A program made the translations under genes and the position numbers. Positions 29,792-38,410 of a stretch of DNA of 64,000 nucleotides are shown here, in pieces; the first letter of the stretch is position 1; every line of letters starts with the position of its first letter. Below the pieces are notes generated by a model, which had not been told where the DNA came from, ran no database searches, and worked only from the letters and a program-made list of their open reading frames with translations. Where the stretch lies: positions 930,001 to 994,000 of the forward strand of contig CAVRQM010000001.1 in NCBI GenBank assembly GCA_963723455.1, given 5' to 3'. Origin of the DNA: CAVRQM01 sp963723455. GTDB lineage: Bacteria > Pseudomonadota > Alphaproteobacteria > Acetobacterales > Acetobacteraceae.

Positions 29792-31192
29792 ATGGACATG
29801 CCAAGCCTGATGCGCGAGATCGGCGGCGCTGCGGCCGACCCGAAGCGGTTGCCGGTCGCCGTGGTCGGCGGCGGCTTTTCCGGCACCATCACCGCGCTGA
29901 ACCTGCTGCGCACCCTGCCGCCGACGCAGACCGTGCTGCTGTGCGAGCGGGCGCGCAAATTTGCCTGCGGCACCGCCTATGCCACCGAGCACGCCGACCA
30001 CCTGCTGAACGTGCGCGCCGCCAACATGAGCGCGTTCGCCGAGCAGCCGGACAGCTTCGAGGCGTGGCTGCGCGGCTGCGCCTTCGACGACACGCGCCGG
30101 GTGCGCCAGACGCCGGCCGGCGTGTTCGCCTCGCGCTCGCTGTACGGCCGCTACCTGAACGCCATGCTGGATGTCGGCATGGCCGGCGTCGCCGGCAGCG
30201 TGCGGCTGCGGCTGGTGCCGGGCGAGGTGGTGGACATCGCGCCCGCGCCCGGCGGCTGGACGCTGGCCTTCGCCGGGGGCGCCGTGCAGCGTGTGGCCGC
30301 GGTGGTGCTGGCGACCGGCAACCTGCCCTGCGGCGAGCGCCAGTCCGGGCTGTACTGGCCCGACCCGTGGGCGCCGGCGACGCTGGCCGGCCTGCGCCGC
30401 GGGCCGCCGCTGCTGGTCATCGGGACCGGCCTGACCGCCATGGATCTGGCGGTGGCGCTGCAGGCAGACGGTTTTCCGGGGCCGGTGATCGCACTGTCGC
30501 GGCGCGGGCTGCTGGCGCAGCGTCATGCGCCGTCGGACGCTTGGCCGCCCCCGTCGTTCACGCCGGCCGAGCGCGCCTCGCTGCCGGCGCTGCTGCGCCG
30601 CCTGCGCCGCGACATCGCCGCGGCGCAGGCGCAGGGCGCGGACTGGCGCGCGGTGATCGACAGCCTGCGGGCGGACACGCAGGCGTTGTGGCGCGGGCTG
30701 CCGCAGCGCGATCGCGCGCGCTTCCTGCGCCACCTGCGGCCCTATTGGGACGTGCATCGCCACCGCCTCGCGCCGCCGGTGGCCGAGCGGATCGACGCGA
30801 TGCGCGCCAACGGCTACCTGCAGGTGATCCGCGGCCGGCTGCGCGACATCGGGCAGGATGGCGGGGCCGGCTACGCGCTGGTCCAACCGCGCGGCGAGCC
30901 GCCGCGGCGCATCGCGGTGCAGCGCGTGGTCAACGCGACCGGGGTGGAAAGCGCGTCGCGCTGCCGCGACACGCTGCTGCAGGCGCTGCTGGCGCGCGGG
31001 CTGGTCCGGCTCGACGCGCTCGGCCTGGGCATCGACGTCAGCGATGCGCTGCAGGTGGTGGACGCGCAGGGGCGGGCCTCGTCGAGCATGTGGGCGCTGG
31101 GGCCGCTGGTGCGCGGGGTTTTCTGGGAGTGTACCGCCGTGCCCGACATCCGCGTGCAGGCGTCGCAGCTGGCGATGCAGATGGCCCGGTGA
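29792..31192 (+). CDS. FAD/NAD(P)-binding protein (HI0933/pyr_redox_9-like)
   Basis: Flavoprotein of about 466 residues with an N-terminal FAD motif (VAVVGGGFSGTITALNLLRT), followed by CGTAYATEHADHLLNVRAAN, a block shared by uncharacterised FAD-NAD(P)-binding proteins. A second nucleotide-binding motif is LLVIGTGLTAMDLAVALQ. C-terminal VVNATGVES and WALGPLVRGVFWECTAVPDI complete the family pattern. Reaction unknown; such proteins are sometimes called hydroxyacylglutathione hydrolase-associated or oxidoreductases without proof. Of several in-frame starts ATG 29792 (MDMPSLMREI) places a plausible lead before the Rossmann fold. Confidence 0.8.
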   Translation: MDMPSLMREIGGAAADPKRLPVAVVGGGFSGTITALNLLRTLPPTQTVLLCERARKFACGTAYATEHADHLLNVRAANMSAFAEQPDSFEAWLRGCAFDDTRRVRQTPAGVFASRSLYGRYLNAMLDVGMAGVAGSVRLRLVPGEVVDIAPAPGGWTLAFAGGAVQRVAAVVLATGNLPCGERQSGLYWPDPWAPATLAGLRRGPPLLVIGTGLTAMDLAVALQADGFPGPVIALSRRGLLAQRHAPSDAWPPPSFTPAERASLPALLRRLRRDIAAAQAQGADWRAVIDSLRADTQALWRGLPQRDRARFLRHLRPYWDVHRHRLAPPVAERIDAMRANGYLQVIRGRLRDIGQDGGAGYALVQPRGEPPRRIAVQRVVNATGVESASRCRDTLLQALLARGLVRLDALGLGIDVSDALQVVDAQGRASSSMWALGPLVRGVFWECTAVPDIRVQASQLAMQMAR

Positions 31193-31210
31193 GCCGCCCA
31201 GGCGCGCCGA

Positions 31211-32485
31211 TCAGCCGCGCACCAGCCCGCCCAGCGCGGAAATCCCGCTCGCACCCGGGAAGATCGTCGGCATCGCCGACGCCGGGATGCCCAGATGGCC
31301 CTGCAGAACGCCCATCGCGATGGCGCGGTAATCCAGCGTCGGCTGCAGGTCACGCTGCTGGTAGAGCTGCCCCTGTCCCAGGCCGGGCCAGGTGGTCACC
31401 ACCTTGCCGCCGGCCACCGCGCCGCCGGCGAGGATCACGGCGAAGCCGGTGCCGTGGTCCGTGCCGCCGCCGGTGGTGTTGTTGGCATAGGCGGTGCGGC
31501 CGAACTCGGTCATCGTCAGCACCACGGTATTCGCCCAGGCCGCGCCCAGCGTGGTCTTCAGCGCCAGGAAGGTGGCGTCGAGGTCGGCGAGCGCCGCGTT
31601 CAGCCGGTTGAGCTGGTCGGCGTGGGTGTCGAAACTGTCGGTCTCGATGGCCGCCACGCGCGGGCCGGTCGGACTGGCCAGGATCTCGCCCGTCGCCCAG
31701 CCCATCTGCGCCAGCGACGACGTGCCGGCCGGCGCTTTCGGCCCGGCGAGCATCGCCAGCTTCAGCGCGTTGCGGTCGGCGTTGCCGACCTGCATCGCCG
31801 GCCCCAGCACCGGGTCGGACTGGTTCAGCGCCACGATGCTGGCGGCCAGCGTCGGCGAGGTCATCGGGAACGGATCATGCGCCCAGCCCGCCACGGTGGC
31901 GGCACCGCGGATCAGCAGCGGCGTGGTCACGTTCACCGAAATCCCGGTCTGCAGCGACCCGGGCGGCGCGGGGATCATGCCGACCACGCGGTTCAGCCAG
32001 CCGCTGGTCAGCGCCTCCGGCGCGCCGCCCTGGATGTAGTCCTGCCCCTCGAAATGGCTGCGGGTAAAGGCGCTGTTGCCGACGGCGTGCACCATCAGCG
32101 CCTCGCCGGACTGGAACATCGCGTGCAGGTTCGCGAGCGCCGGGTGCAGCCCGAAGAAGCCGCCCAGATACAGCATGCCCCCGGCGGCGCCGACCGGGCC
32201 GGACATCAGCGGCGCGCGCAGGCCGGCCAGGTTGTGATCGCCGTACGGCGCCACCGCCGCCAGCCCGTCCATGCCGCCGCGCAGGTTGATGACGACCAGC
32301 CGGGCATTGCCGGGCGTGCTGGCCAACGCCAGCGAGGTGCGCCCCAGCACGACGGCGGCGCCCAGTCCGAGCAGCGCCGAGCGGCGGCGCAGCAGCAGCC
32401 GGCCCCGCTGACAGGCAAAGTCGGGCTGGCAGGCAAACTCGGGCTGGCAGCCGAAGTCGGGAGTGCCGGAGGAAAGTGCGTGCAT
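31211..32485 (-). CDS. DUF1501 domain protein, Tat-exported
   Basis: Secreted alkaline-phosphatase-like-fold protein of unknown function. Residues 29-50 look like a twin-arginine signal (LLLRRRSALLGLGAAVVLGR). Family blocks are RLVVINLRGGMDGLAAVAPY, FFGLHPALANLHAMFQSGEA and LTMTEFGRTAYANNTTGGGT followed by DHG. Before the signal lies an odd Cys-containing triple repeat (FGCQPE, FACQPD, FACQRG) generated by an 18-bp DNA repeat. The ATG at 32485 follows the DUF1800 stop by three bases with AGAGG upstream, so the two are co-translated. The pair is widespread but its role is not established. Confidence 0.85.
   Translation of the reverse strand: MHALSSGTPDFGCQPEFACQPDFACQRGRLLLRRRSALLGLGAAVVLGRTSLALASTPGNARLVVINLRGGMDGLAAVAPYGDHNLAGLRAPLMSGPVGAAGGMLYLGGFFGLHPALANLHAMFQSGEALMVHAVGNSAFTRSHFEGQDYIQGGAPEALTSGWLNRVVGMIPAPPGSLQTGISVNVTTPLLIRGAATVAGWAHDPFPMTSPTLAASIVALNQSDPVLGPAMQVGNADRNALKLAMLAGPKAPAGTSSLAQMGWATGEILASPTGPRVAAIETDSFDTHADQLNRLNAALADLDATFLALKTTLGAAWANTVVLTMTEFGRTAYANNTTGGGTDHGTGFAVILAGGAVAGGKVVTTWPGLGQGQLYQQRDLQPTLDYRAIAMGVLQGHLGIPASAMPTIFPGASGISALGGLVRG
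32412..32461 (+). repeat. 18-bp tandem repeat (2.8 copies) inside the DUF1501 gene
   Basis: Units at 32412-32429, 32430-32447 and a partial one from 32448 follow the pattern caggcaaaNtcgggctgg. They encode the Cys-Gln-Pro/Phe-Ala repeats ahead of the signal peptide. Confidence 0.7.
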
Positions 32486-32488
32486 GGC

Positions 32489-33826
32489 TCAGCGCCTCTG
32501 CCATTCGGGTGAACAGAACAGCAGCGTCAGCTGGCTGGCGGGCGAGCCGGCGCCGTTGACCGCGGCCGCGGTGCTGGCGGACAGGAGCGGGCCAAGGCTG
32601 GCGGCGGCGATCGCCGAGGGGCTGATGCCGGTCAGGCCGCCGCATAGCTGGTTGACCCAGTCCATCCGCATCATCACGCCTTCCGGGCTGGTCCAGTCGG
32701 CGGACAGGTCCGACCAGCCGTTGGGGAACGGCGGGCACCAGGTCGGCTGGCCCATCGCGCTGACCACCGGGTCGATGCTGGGCGCGGTGGCGGCGGTGAC
32801 GCCGAGCGCGCGCAGCGTCGCCACCGCGAAGTCGAGCGGGGTGCGCAGCTTGGTCAGCGGCGTCCAGGCGTTCGGCAGCCCGATCAGCGCCTGCGCCGCC
32901 GCGTCCAGATTGCCGCCGGTGGCGGCCAGCGCGTTGTAGATGGCCGCCACGTCGGCGGCGGCCGGCGTATCCGAGATGAAGTGCGTGGCGAGCTTGGCCG
33001 CGAGCCGCTGATAGGTGAGCGGATGCGTGCCCAGCCACTGCAGCGCCGCGCTGCAGCCGGCGCTGGTGCCCGGGTAGGTGTTGCCCATCAGCACCTGATT
33101 GCCCGGCTGCGCGCTGGTCGGATCGTAGATCGCGCCGAACGGCGCCTGTTTCGCGTTGATGGTGCGTCCGGTCAGCAGATAGGCCATCGCGTCCACGTCG
33201 GCCTGCGCATAGCCGGCCCCGACGCCGACCGTGTACAGCTCCAGCGTCTCGCGGCCGAGGTTCTCGTTGATGTTGAGCGCCGCCCTGCCGACCTTCGCGG
33301 CGATGAGTGCGCGCTGGCTGAGCGGCCCGACCGACTGGTCGTTGTTGAGCGAGGTGATCATCGCCGCATGCGTCATCACCGCCTGCAGCATGTCGGCAAA
33401 GGTCGCGGTCACGTACGGCCGGATGGCGTCGCGGACATAGGCGCCGGCGGTGGCCGACACGACATAGGGACTGGCCATGACGGCGAAATGATTGGCCCAG
33501 AACCAGACCAGCCGCTCGCGGAACGGCGCGGCGGCGGTGACGGCGTTGGCCAGGAAGGTCTGCGCCTCGAAATCGAAATGCGCGACGACCGCGGCGGTGG
33601 CGGTGCTGCGGCCGGAGGTGCCGGCCTGATGCGACAGCATCGCGTTGATCAGCCCCAGTCCGTCAGCCGCGGTCGGCATGCCGGCGACCGGGGTCGGGTC
33701 GGGCTGAGCGAGCTGCGCGCGCAGCCAGCCGACCGCGTCGCCCGGCACGGCGTCATCCGGTCGGCCGCCGAGGCCGAACCGGGTGAACGCCTGCGCCGCG
33801 GCGACATTGCTGCCGAGCGCCGTCAC
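32489..33826 (-). CDS. DUF1800 domain protein
   Basis: Large protein of unknown function that almost always accompanies DUF1501. Family blocks are FTRFGLGGRPDDAVPGDAVG near the start, RERLVWFWANHFAVM, and the signature NINENLGRETLELYTVGVGA with GYAQADVDAMAYLLTGRTI. The GTG at 33826 gives 445 residues starting just before the first family block; the longer open frame from 34108 is unconserved. No clear signal peptide is seen. The upstream 330 bp to about 34160 hold no gene I can support. Operon order DUF1800 then DUF1501, three bases apart. Confidence 0.84.
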   Translation of the reverse strand: MTALGSNVAAAQAFTRFGLGGRPDDAVPGDAVGWLRAQLAQPDPTPVAGMPTAADGLGLINAMLSHQAGTSGRSTATAAVVAHFDFEAQTFLANAVTAAAPFRERLVWFWANHFAVMASPYVVSATAGAYVRDAIRPYVTATFADMLQAVMTHAAMITSLNNDQSVGPLSQRALIAAKVGRAALNINENLGRETLELYTVGVGAGYAQADVDAMAYLLTGRTINAKQAPFGAIYDPTSAQPGNQVLMGNTYPGTSAGCSAALQWLGTHPLTYQRLAAKLATHFISDTPAAADVAAIYNALAATGGNLDAAAQALIGLPNAWTPLTKLRTPLDFAVATLRALGVTAATAPSIDPVVSAMGQPTWCPPFPNGWSDLSADWTSPEGVMMRMDWVNQLCGGLTGISPSAIAAASLGPLLSASTAAAVNGAGSPASQLTLLFCSPEWQRR

Positions 33827-34159
33827 CGCCGCTCTCCACGGCGGGGCCGGCGGCGCGCGGCGGCCCGGCTGGCGCGCGGCACGGGCCGACTGTCGGGCGG
33901 GCCGCCAGATCGAGATACTCGGTGCATGGGAGCGATCCCGCGTTGTGAGGACAAGGCGATTATTGAGACGGAGTGTTACGCTCTGGTGAACGCCGGGACT
34001 TGCAGCGGCGCCGGCGCGCCGCGCGGCGAAACCCGTGCGACGGTCGCTTAGACCTTGCGATTCTGTGTTGTGCGCGCGGACGGACGGTGTGATGCCGCGG
34101 CAAGCCACGCGGCGGCTAGGCCGTCGCGAAGGTTCCTGTTATGTTCCGCTGCATGACGG

Positions 34160-34187
34160 TTGTCCGGCCGACAGATCGCGCCATATA
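34160..34187 (+). promoter_or_regulatory. Possible nrdA promoter overlapping the first NrdR-like box
   Basis: TTGTCC (34160-34165), a 16-bp spacer and CATATA (34182-34187). The -10 element falls within the first NrdR-like box, as expected for a repressor site. Confidence 0.4.
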
Positions 34188-34223
34188 GTGTCTGCGCCGC
34201 CACACTGCCGCCACATCTAGTGT
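34178..34223 (+). promoter_or_regulatory. Pair of NrdR-like boxes upstream of nrdA
   Basis: Box 1 at 34178-34191 is GCGCCATATAGTGT, matching 11 of 14 positions of the palindrome ACACTATATAGTGT. Box 2 at 34210-34223 is GCCACATCTAGTGT, matching 9 of 14. They are 32 bp apart start to start, three helical turns, which is the usual arrangement for the NrdR repressor of ribonucleotide reductase genes. Confidence 0.65.
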
Positions 34224-34330
34224 CACGTGCATTGACCGCGCTAAGCCCTTGGGCGGTAAAGTCAGGCGTCGGGCGAGTTTGTTCGACCGATCGCCGACGC
34301 CAGCCGCCCAGCCCCGTCCGGGAGACCGCC

Positions 34331-36181
34331 ATGCTCGATGCCGTCCAGATGCAAGGCCGCCACCAGGTCCGCGTCGATCGCTCGCGCGACGCGCTGATTA
34401 CCGATTTCGGTCGCGCCACGCTGGACGACCGCTATCTGCTGCCGGGCGAGAGCTATCAGGATCTGTTCGCCCGGGTGGCCAGCTACTACGGTGACGATGC
34501 CGGCCACGCGCAGCGCATCTATGACTACATCAGCCGCATGTGGTTCATGCCGGCGACCCCGGTGCTGTCCAACGGCGGCACCACGCGCGGCCTGCCGATC
34601 TCGTGCTTCCTGAACGAGGCGTCCGACAGCCTGGATGGCATTGTCGGGCTGTGGAACGAGAATGTCTGGCTGGCCAGCAAGGGCGGCGGCATCGGCAGCT
34701 ACTGGGGCAATTTGCGCTCGATCGGCGAGAAGGTCGGGCAGAACGGCAAGACCTCGGGCGTGATCCCGTTCATCCGGGTGATGGACAGCCTGACGCTCGC
34801 GATCAGCCAGGGCAGCCTGCGGCGCGGCTCGGCGGCGGTGTACCTGCCGATCAGCCACCCGGAGATCGAGGAGTTCGTCGAGATCCGCCGCCCGACCGGC
34901 GGCGATCCAAACCGCAAGGCGCTGAACCTGCATCACGGCCTGCTGGTCTCCGACGCCTTCATGCGCGCGGTCGAGGCGGACGAGGAATGGGCGCTGACCT
35001 CGCCCAAGGACGGCGTGATCGTCCGCCGCATCTCGGCGCGCGGCCTGTGGATCCGCATCCTGACGGCGCGCGTCGAGACCGGCGAGCCGTACCTGGTGTT
35101 CTCCGACCGGGTCAATCGCGGCCGGCCGGAATGGCAGAAGCTGGCCGGGCTGGAGGTCAAGACCTCAAACCTGTGCAGCGAGATCACGCTGCCCACCGGC
35201 ATCGACCAGCACGGCCGGCAGCGCACCGCGGTCTGCTGCCTGTCTTCGGTCAACCTTGAGACCTGGTTCGAGTGGCACCAGCATCCGGCCTTCATCGAGG
35301 ACGTGATGCGCTTCCTGGACAACGTGCTGCAGGATTTCATCGACCGCGCGCCGCCGGGCATGGAGCGGGCGAAATACGCGGCGATGCGCGAGCGGTCGGT
35401 GGGGCTGGGCGTGATGGGCTTCCACAGCTTCCTGCAATCGCAGGGCGTGCCGTTCGAGGGGGTAATGGCGAAGGTCTGGAACAAGCGCATGTTCGCCCAG
35501 ATTCGCGCCCAGGCCGACACCGCCAGCCGCACGCTGGCGCATGAGCGCGGGCCGTGCCCGGATGCCGCCGAGTACGGCTTCATGGAGCGGTTCTCGAACA
35601 AGCTGGCGATCGCGCCAACGGCGTCGATCTCGATCATCGCCGGCAACGCCTCGCCCGGCATCGAGCCGATCGCCGCCAACGTGTTCCTGCAAAAGACGCT
35701 GTCCGGCAGCTTCACCGTGCGCAACCGCCACCTGCACAAGCTGATGATCGAGCGCGGCCAGGACACCGACGAGGTCTGGTCGTCGATCACGCTGAACAAG
35801 GGCAGCGTGCAGCACCTGGGCTTCCTGACCGACAACGAACGCGCGGTGTTCAAGACGGCGTTCGAGCTGGACCAGCGCTGGGTGGTCGAGCACGCCGCCG
35901 ACCGCACGCCGTATGTCTGCCAGAGCCAGTCGGTGAACGTCTTCCTGCCGGCCGACGTGCACAAGCGCGACCTGCACCAGATCCACATGCTGGCCTGGAA
36001 GCGCGGGCTGAAGTCGCTGTACTACTGCCGCAGCCTGTCGATCCAGCGCGCCGACAACGTCAGCGAGACCGCGGTGCGCCCGACCGAGTTCGTCGGCGCC
36101 GCATCGCTTGAGGCGGAGCTGCCGCTGGCCGCGCCGCCGCCGCGGGTGGCGAACTATGAGGAGTGCCTGGCCTGCCAGTAG
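34331..36181 (+). CDS. nrdA: Ribonucleoside-diphosphate reductase alpha subunit (class Ia)
   Basis: Catalytic subunit that reduces ribonucleotides to deoxyribonucleotides. First redox Cys is in RGLPISCFLNEASDSLDG, the thiyl-radical Cys with Asn and Glu partners in TSNLCSEITLPTG, the second redox Cys in AVCCLSSVNLETW, and the mobile C-terminal pair in EECLACQ. The 616 residues begin almost directly with the catalytic core, so the N-terminal ATP-cone is absent, which affects the expected dATP control. ATG 34331 follows GGGAGACCGCC. No nrdB is present downstream or elsewhere in the window. Confidence 0.95.
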   Translation: MLDAVQMQGRHQVRVDRSRDALITDFGRATLDDRYLLPGESYQDLFARVASYYGDDAGHAQRIYDYISRMWFMPATPVLSNGGTTRGLPISCFLNEASDSLDGIVGLWNENVWLASKGGGIGSYWGNLRSIGEKVGQNGKTSGVIPFIRVMDSLTLAISQGSLRRGSAAVYLPISHPEIEEFVEIRRPTGGDPNRKALNLHHGLLVSDAFMRAVEADEEWALTSPKDGVIVRRISARGLWIRILTARVETGEPYLVFSDRVNRGRPEWQKLAGLEVKTSNLCSEITLPTGIDQHGRQRTAVCCLSSVNLETWFEWHQHPAFIEDVMRFLDNVLQDFIDRAPPGMERAKYAAMRERSVGLGVMGFHSFLQSQGVPFEGVMAKVWNKRMFAQIRAQADTASRTLAHERGPCPDAAEYGFMERFSNKLAIAPTASISIIAGNASPGIEPIAANVFLQKTLSGSFTVRNRHLHKLMIERGQDTDEVWSSITLNKGSVQHLGFLTDNERAVFKTAFELDQRWVVEHAADRTPYVCQSQSVNVFLPADVHKRDLHQIHMLAWKRGLKSLYYCRSLSIQRADNVSETAVRPTEFVGAASLEAELPLAAPPPRVANYEECLACQ

Positions 36182-36193
36182 GCGGGCCAGTAA

Positions 36194-36221
36194 GCGGGGC
36201 GAGTCTTCCAACCCGCCCCGC
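36194..36221. terminator. GC-rich hairpin between convergent nrdA and GlcG-like gene
   Basis: GCGGGGCG (36194-36201) and CGCCCCGC (36214-36221) form a perfect 8-bp stem with a 12-base loop 13 bp after the nrdA stop. There is no T-run, so it may only stabilise 3' ends. Confidence 0.4.
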
Positions 36222-36246
36222 CGGCGGCTGGCCTGGACCGGGCGTT

Positions 36247-36963
36247 TCAGATCTGGCCGGGCGGAATGTCGGTCTGCAGGCAATGCGGCTGCTGGAAACC
36301 GGTCGGCGGCGCGCCGGCCATCGCCGGATATTCGATGTTGTCGCTGCCGCTGCTGTTCGGGCCGCCCGGAATCGCGTCGAACCCGGCGGCGCGGCGCATG
36401 CGATAGGCGATAACGTGGTCGGCGCATGAGGTGTCGCCGCTGACCCCGAGGCCGCCGATCACCTTGCCGGCGGAATACAGCGCCAAGCCGCCGCCGAAGG
36501 TGATGATGCCGCCGGGCACGAAGCCCACGCCGACGCCCTGCGGCAGCAGGAACGGGTTGAACGGATTGGACTCGTTCAGCCCGTATAGCGAGCCGCCCGG
36601 CTGGGTCGGCGCATACAGGTTGGCAGTCGAGATCGACAGCGCGCTGTTGCTGAAATCGTTGCCGGCGCCAGCCTTGGCGATGGCGATCGCGCGGCTGCCC
36701 GGCCAGGCGTCGCCGATCGAGATGACCGAGCACAGCACGCCCTTGCGGTCCACCACCGCCGACCACATCCGGTTGGGCTGGAACAGGCCGCCGTTGGATC
36801 CGTTGACGACCACCGCAAGCTGCGATTGCAACGACGCGACGGTGCTCGACGGAATCGAGCAGCGTTGGCTCCACGCCGGCGCCGGCGCCATCGCGGCTAT
36901 GCCGGTGGACAGTCCCAGAGCGAACAGTCCCAGAGTCGAAAGCCTGATACCCTTGAGCAGCAC
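36247..36963 (-). CDS. GlcG/HbpS-like heme-binding domain protein, secreted
   Basis: Exported single-domain protein of the GlcG/HbpS (DUF336) family, members of which bind heme or small molecules. A signal peptide (STLGLFALGLSTGIAAMAPA, cleavage near AWSQ) precedes the domain; the family end motif is SAGKVIGGLGVSGDTSCADH with an earlier GGIITFGGGLALY. The mature protein has several Cys. The GTG start has CAGGAGG eight bases upstream, a strong site. The 169-bp region upstream is unusually AT-rich (ATTAATACGTGAG, GAAACTTTCTAGG) and must hold the promoter. Ligand unknown. Confidence 0.78.
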   Translation of the reverse strand: MLLKGIRLSTLGLFALGLSTGIAAMAPAPAWSQRCSIPSSTVASLQSQLAVVVNGSNGGLFQPNRMWSAVVDRKGVLCSVISIGDAWPGSRAIAIAKAGAGNDFSNSALSISTANLYAPTQPGGSLYGLNESNPFNPFLLPQGVGVGFVPGGIITFGGGLALYSAGKVIGGLGVSGDTSCADHVIAYRMRRAAGFDAIPGGPNSSGSDNIEYPAMAGAPPTGFQQPHCLQTDIPPGQI

Positions 36964-37132
36964 GGCGTCCTCCTGTTTCTGGTGGCGGGCGCACGATAGC
37001 TCGAAAAAGCATTAATACGTGAGTTCGAAACTTTCTAGGAAAACAAGCTGAATCGGAATGAATCCGCATCCCGGGGCGCCTCTGGTCTCTGCTTCGGGAA
37101 ACTCGGCCGCCGCCTGGGACGGCAATCCGGCG

Positions 37133-38260
37133 CTATTCGACGACGATCCGCGGGCCGGATGCGGCCGGCGAGCGCAGCTTGTCAAGCAGCCGCCGGGCGA
37201 CCGCGGCGAACGCCTGCGCGGCCGGACTGTCGGGGGCGGCGGCGACGATTGGCGCGCCGGCGTCGCCGGCGCTGCGGATGTCGAGCAGCAGCGGCACCTC
37301 GCCGAGGAACTCGCAGCCCAGCCGGTCCGCCTCGTCGCGCGCGCCGCCGTGGCCGAACACGTCGGTGCGTCCGCCGCAATGCGGGCAGGCGAAGAAGCTC
37401 ATGTTCTCAATCAGGCCGAGGATCGGCACCAGCGTCTTCTGGAACATCCGCACGCCGCGCCGCGCGTCCAGCAGAGCGATGTCCTGCGGCGTCGAGACGA
37501 TCACCGCGCCCGACAGCGCCACCCGCTGCGCCATCGTCAGCGCCACGTCGCCGGTGCCGGGCGGCATGTCCACGATCATCACGTCGAGCGGCTCGCCGGG
37601 CCGGCCCCAGGCGACCTGACCCATCATCTGCTCCAGCGCGCTCATCACCATCGGGCCGCGCCAGATCATCGCGGTGTCCTCATCGACCAGGAAGCCGATC
37701 GACATCGCCTGCACGCCCCAGGCGTCCAGCGGGATCATCCGCTGGCCGTCTAGCTCGGGCTTGCGCGACAGCCCCAGCATGCGCGGCAGGCTGGGGCCGT
37801 AGATGTCGGCATCGAGCAGACCGACGCGCGCGCCCAGCCGGCCCAGCGCCACCGCGAGGTTGACCGCGACCGTACTCTTGCCGACGCCGCCCTTGCCGGA
37901 GGCGACGGCGACCACCGCGCCCACGCCGTCAAGCAGCAGCTTGCGCGCCGGCGCGGCGGGGCGCGCCGCGGCGGGCGGCGGGGCGGCCGGCGTCTCGGTA
38001 TGCGCGGTCAGCACCGCGGCGACGTTGCGCACCCCCGGCTCGCGCGCCAGCCGCGCCTCGACTGCGCGGGCCACCGTCTCCATCGCCGCGGCGCGCTGCC
38101 GGTCCGTCAGCAGCGCCACCTGCACCAGTCCGCCGCGCACCTGGATCGCGTCCACCAGCCCGGCGGCGACGATGTCGCGGCCGCTGGCCGGGTCGGCGAT
38201 GTCGCGCAGGGCGGCGCGGAGCGCCTCGGTGGTCGGCGGGTTCGGCTGCGGATCGGCCAT
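37133..38260 (-). CDS. mrp: Iron-sulfur cluster carrier protein Mrp/ApbC
   Basis: P-loop ATPase that carries and transfers Fe-S clusters. An N-terminal MIP18/DUF59 domain (residues 10-90, DIADPASGRDIVAAGLVDAI) is followed by the deviant Walker A AVASGKGGVGKSTVAVNLAV, Walker B region VMIVDMPPGTGDVALTMAQ, and the cluster-binding CxxC in FFACPHCGGRTDVFGHGG. Length 375 is normal. It is divergent from hflK with 150 bp between, a frequent alphaproteobacterial arrangement. Confidence 0.94.
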   Translation of the reverse strand: MADPQPNPPTTEALRAALRDIADPASGRDIVAAGLVDAIQVRGGLVQVALLTDRQRAAAMETVARAVEARLAREPGVRNVAAVLTAHTETPAAPPPAAARPAAPARKLLLDGVGAVVAVASGKGGVGKSTVAVNLAVALGRLGARVGLLDADIYGPSLPRMLGLSRKPELDGQRMIPLDAWGVQAMSIGFLVDEDTAMIWRGPMVMSALEQMMGQVAWGRPGEPLDVMIVDMPPGTGDVALTMAQRVALSGAVIVSTPQDIALLDARRGVRMFQKTLVPILGLIENMSFFACPHCGGRTDVFGHGGARDEADRLGCEFLGEVPLLLDIRSAGDAGAPIVAAAPDSPAAQAFAAVARRLLDKLRSPAASGPRIVVE

Positions 38261-38410
38261 CCGGTTGAAAACCTCCGTGTCCGGGCGATATCGCGGAACC
38301 TAGTCCCAGCCCGACTTGCCGCCAATGGGCCAGCCGCCGATGGTGGCCCGGCGCCCGCTGCGCTACACCACGCATACGGCCACTCGCCGCGACAGGAGAT
38401 CCGACCGCTC

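Noticed and set aside
34331..36181. Class II (B12-dependent) reductase instead of NrdA
   Set aside because: Length, the CLACQ C-terminal pair and the SNLCSEI and CCLSSVNL blocks are those of class Ia alpha subunits.
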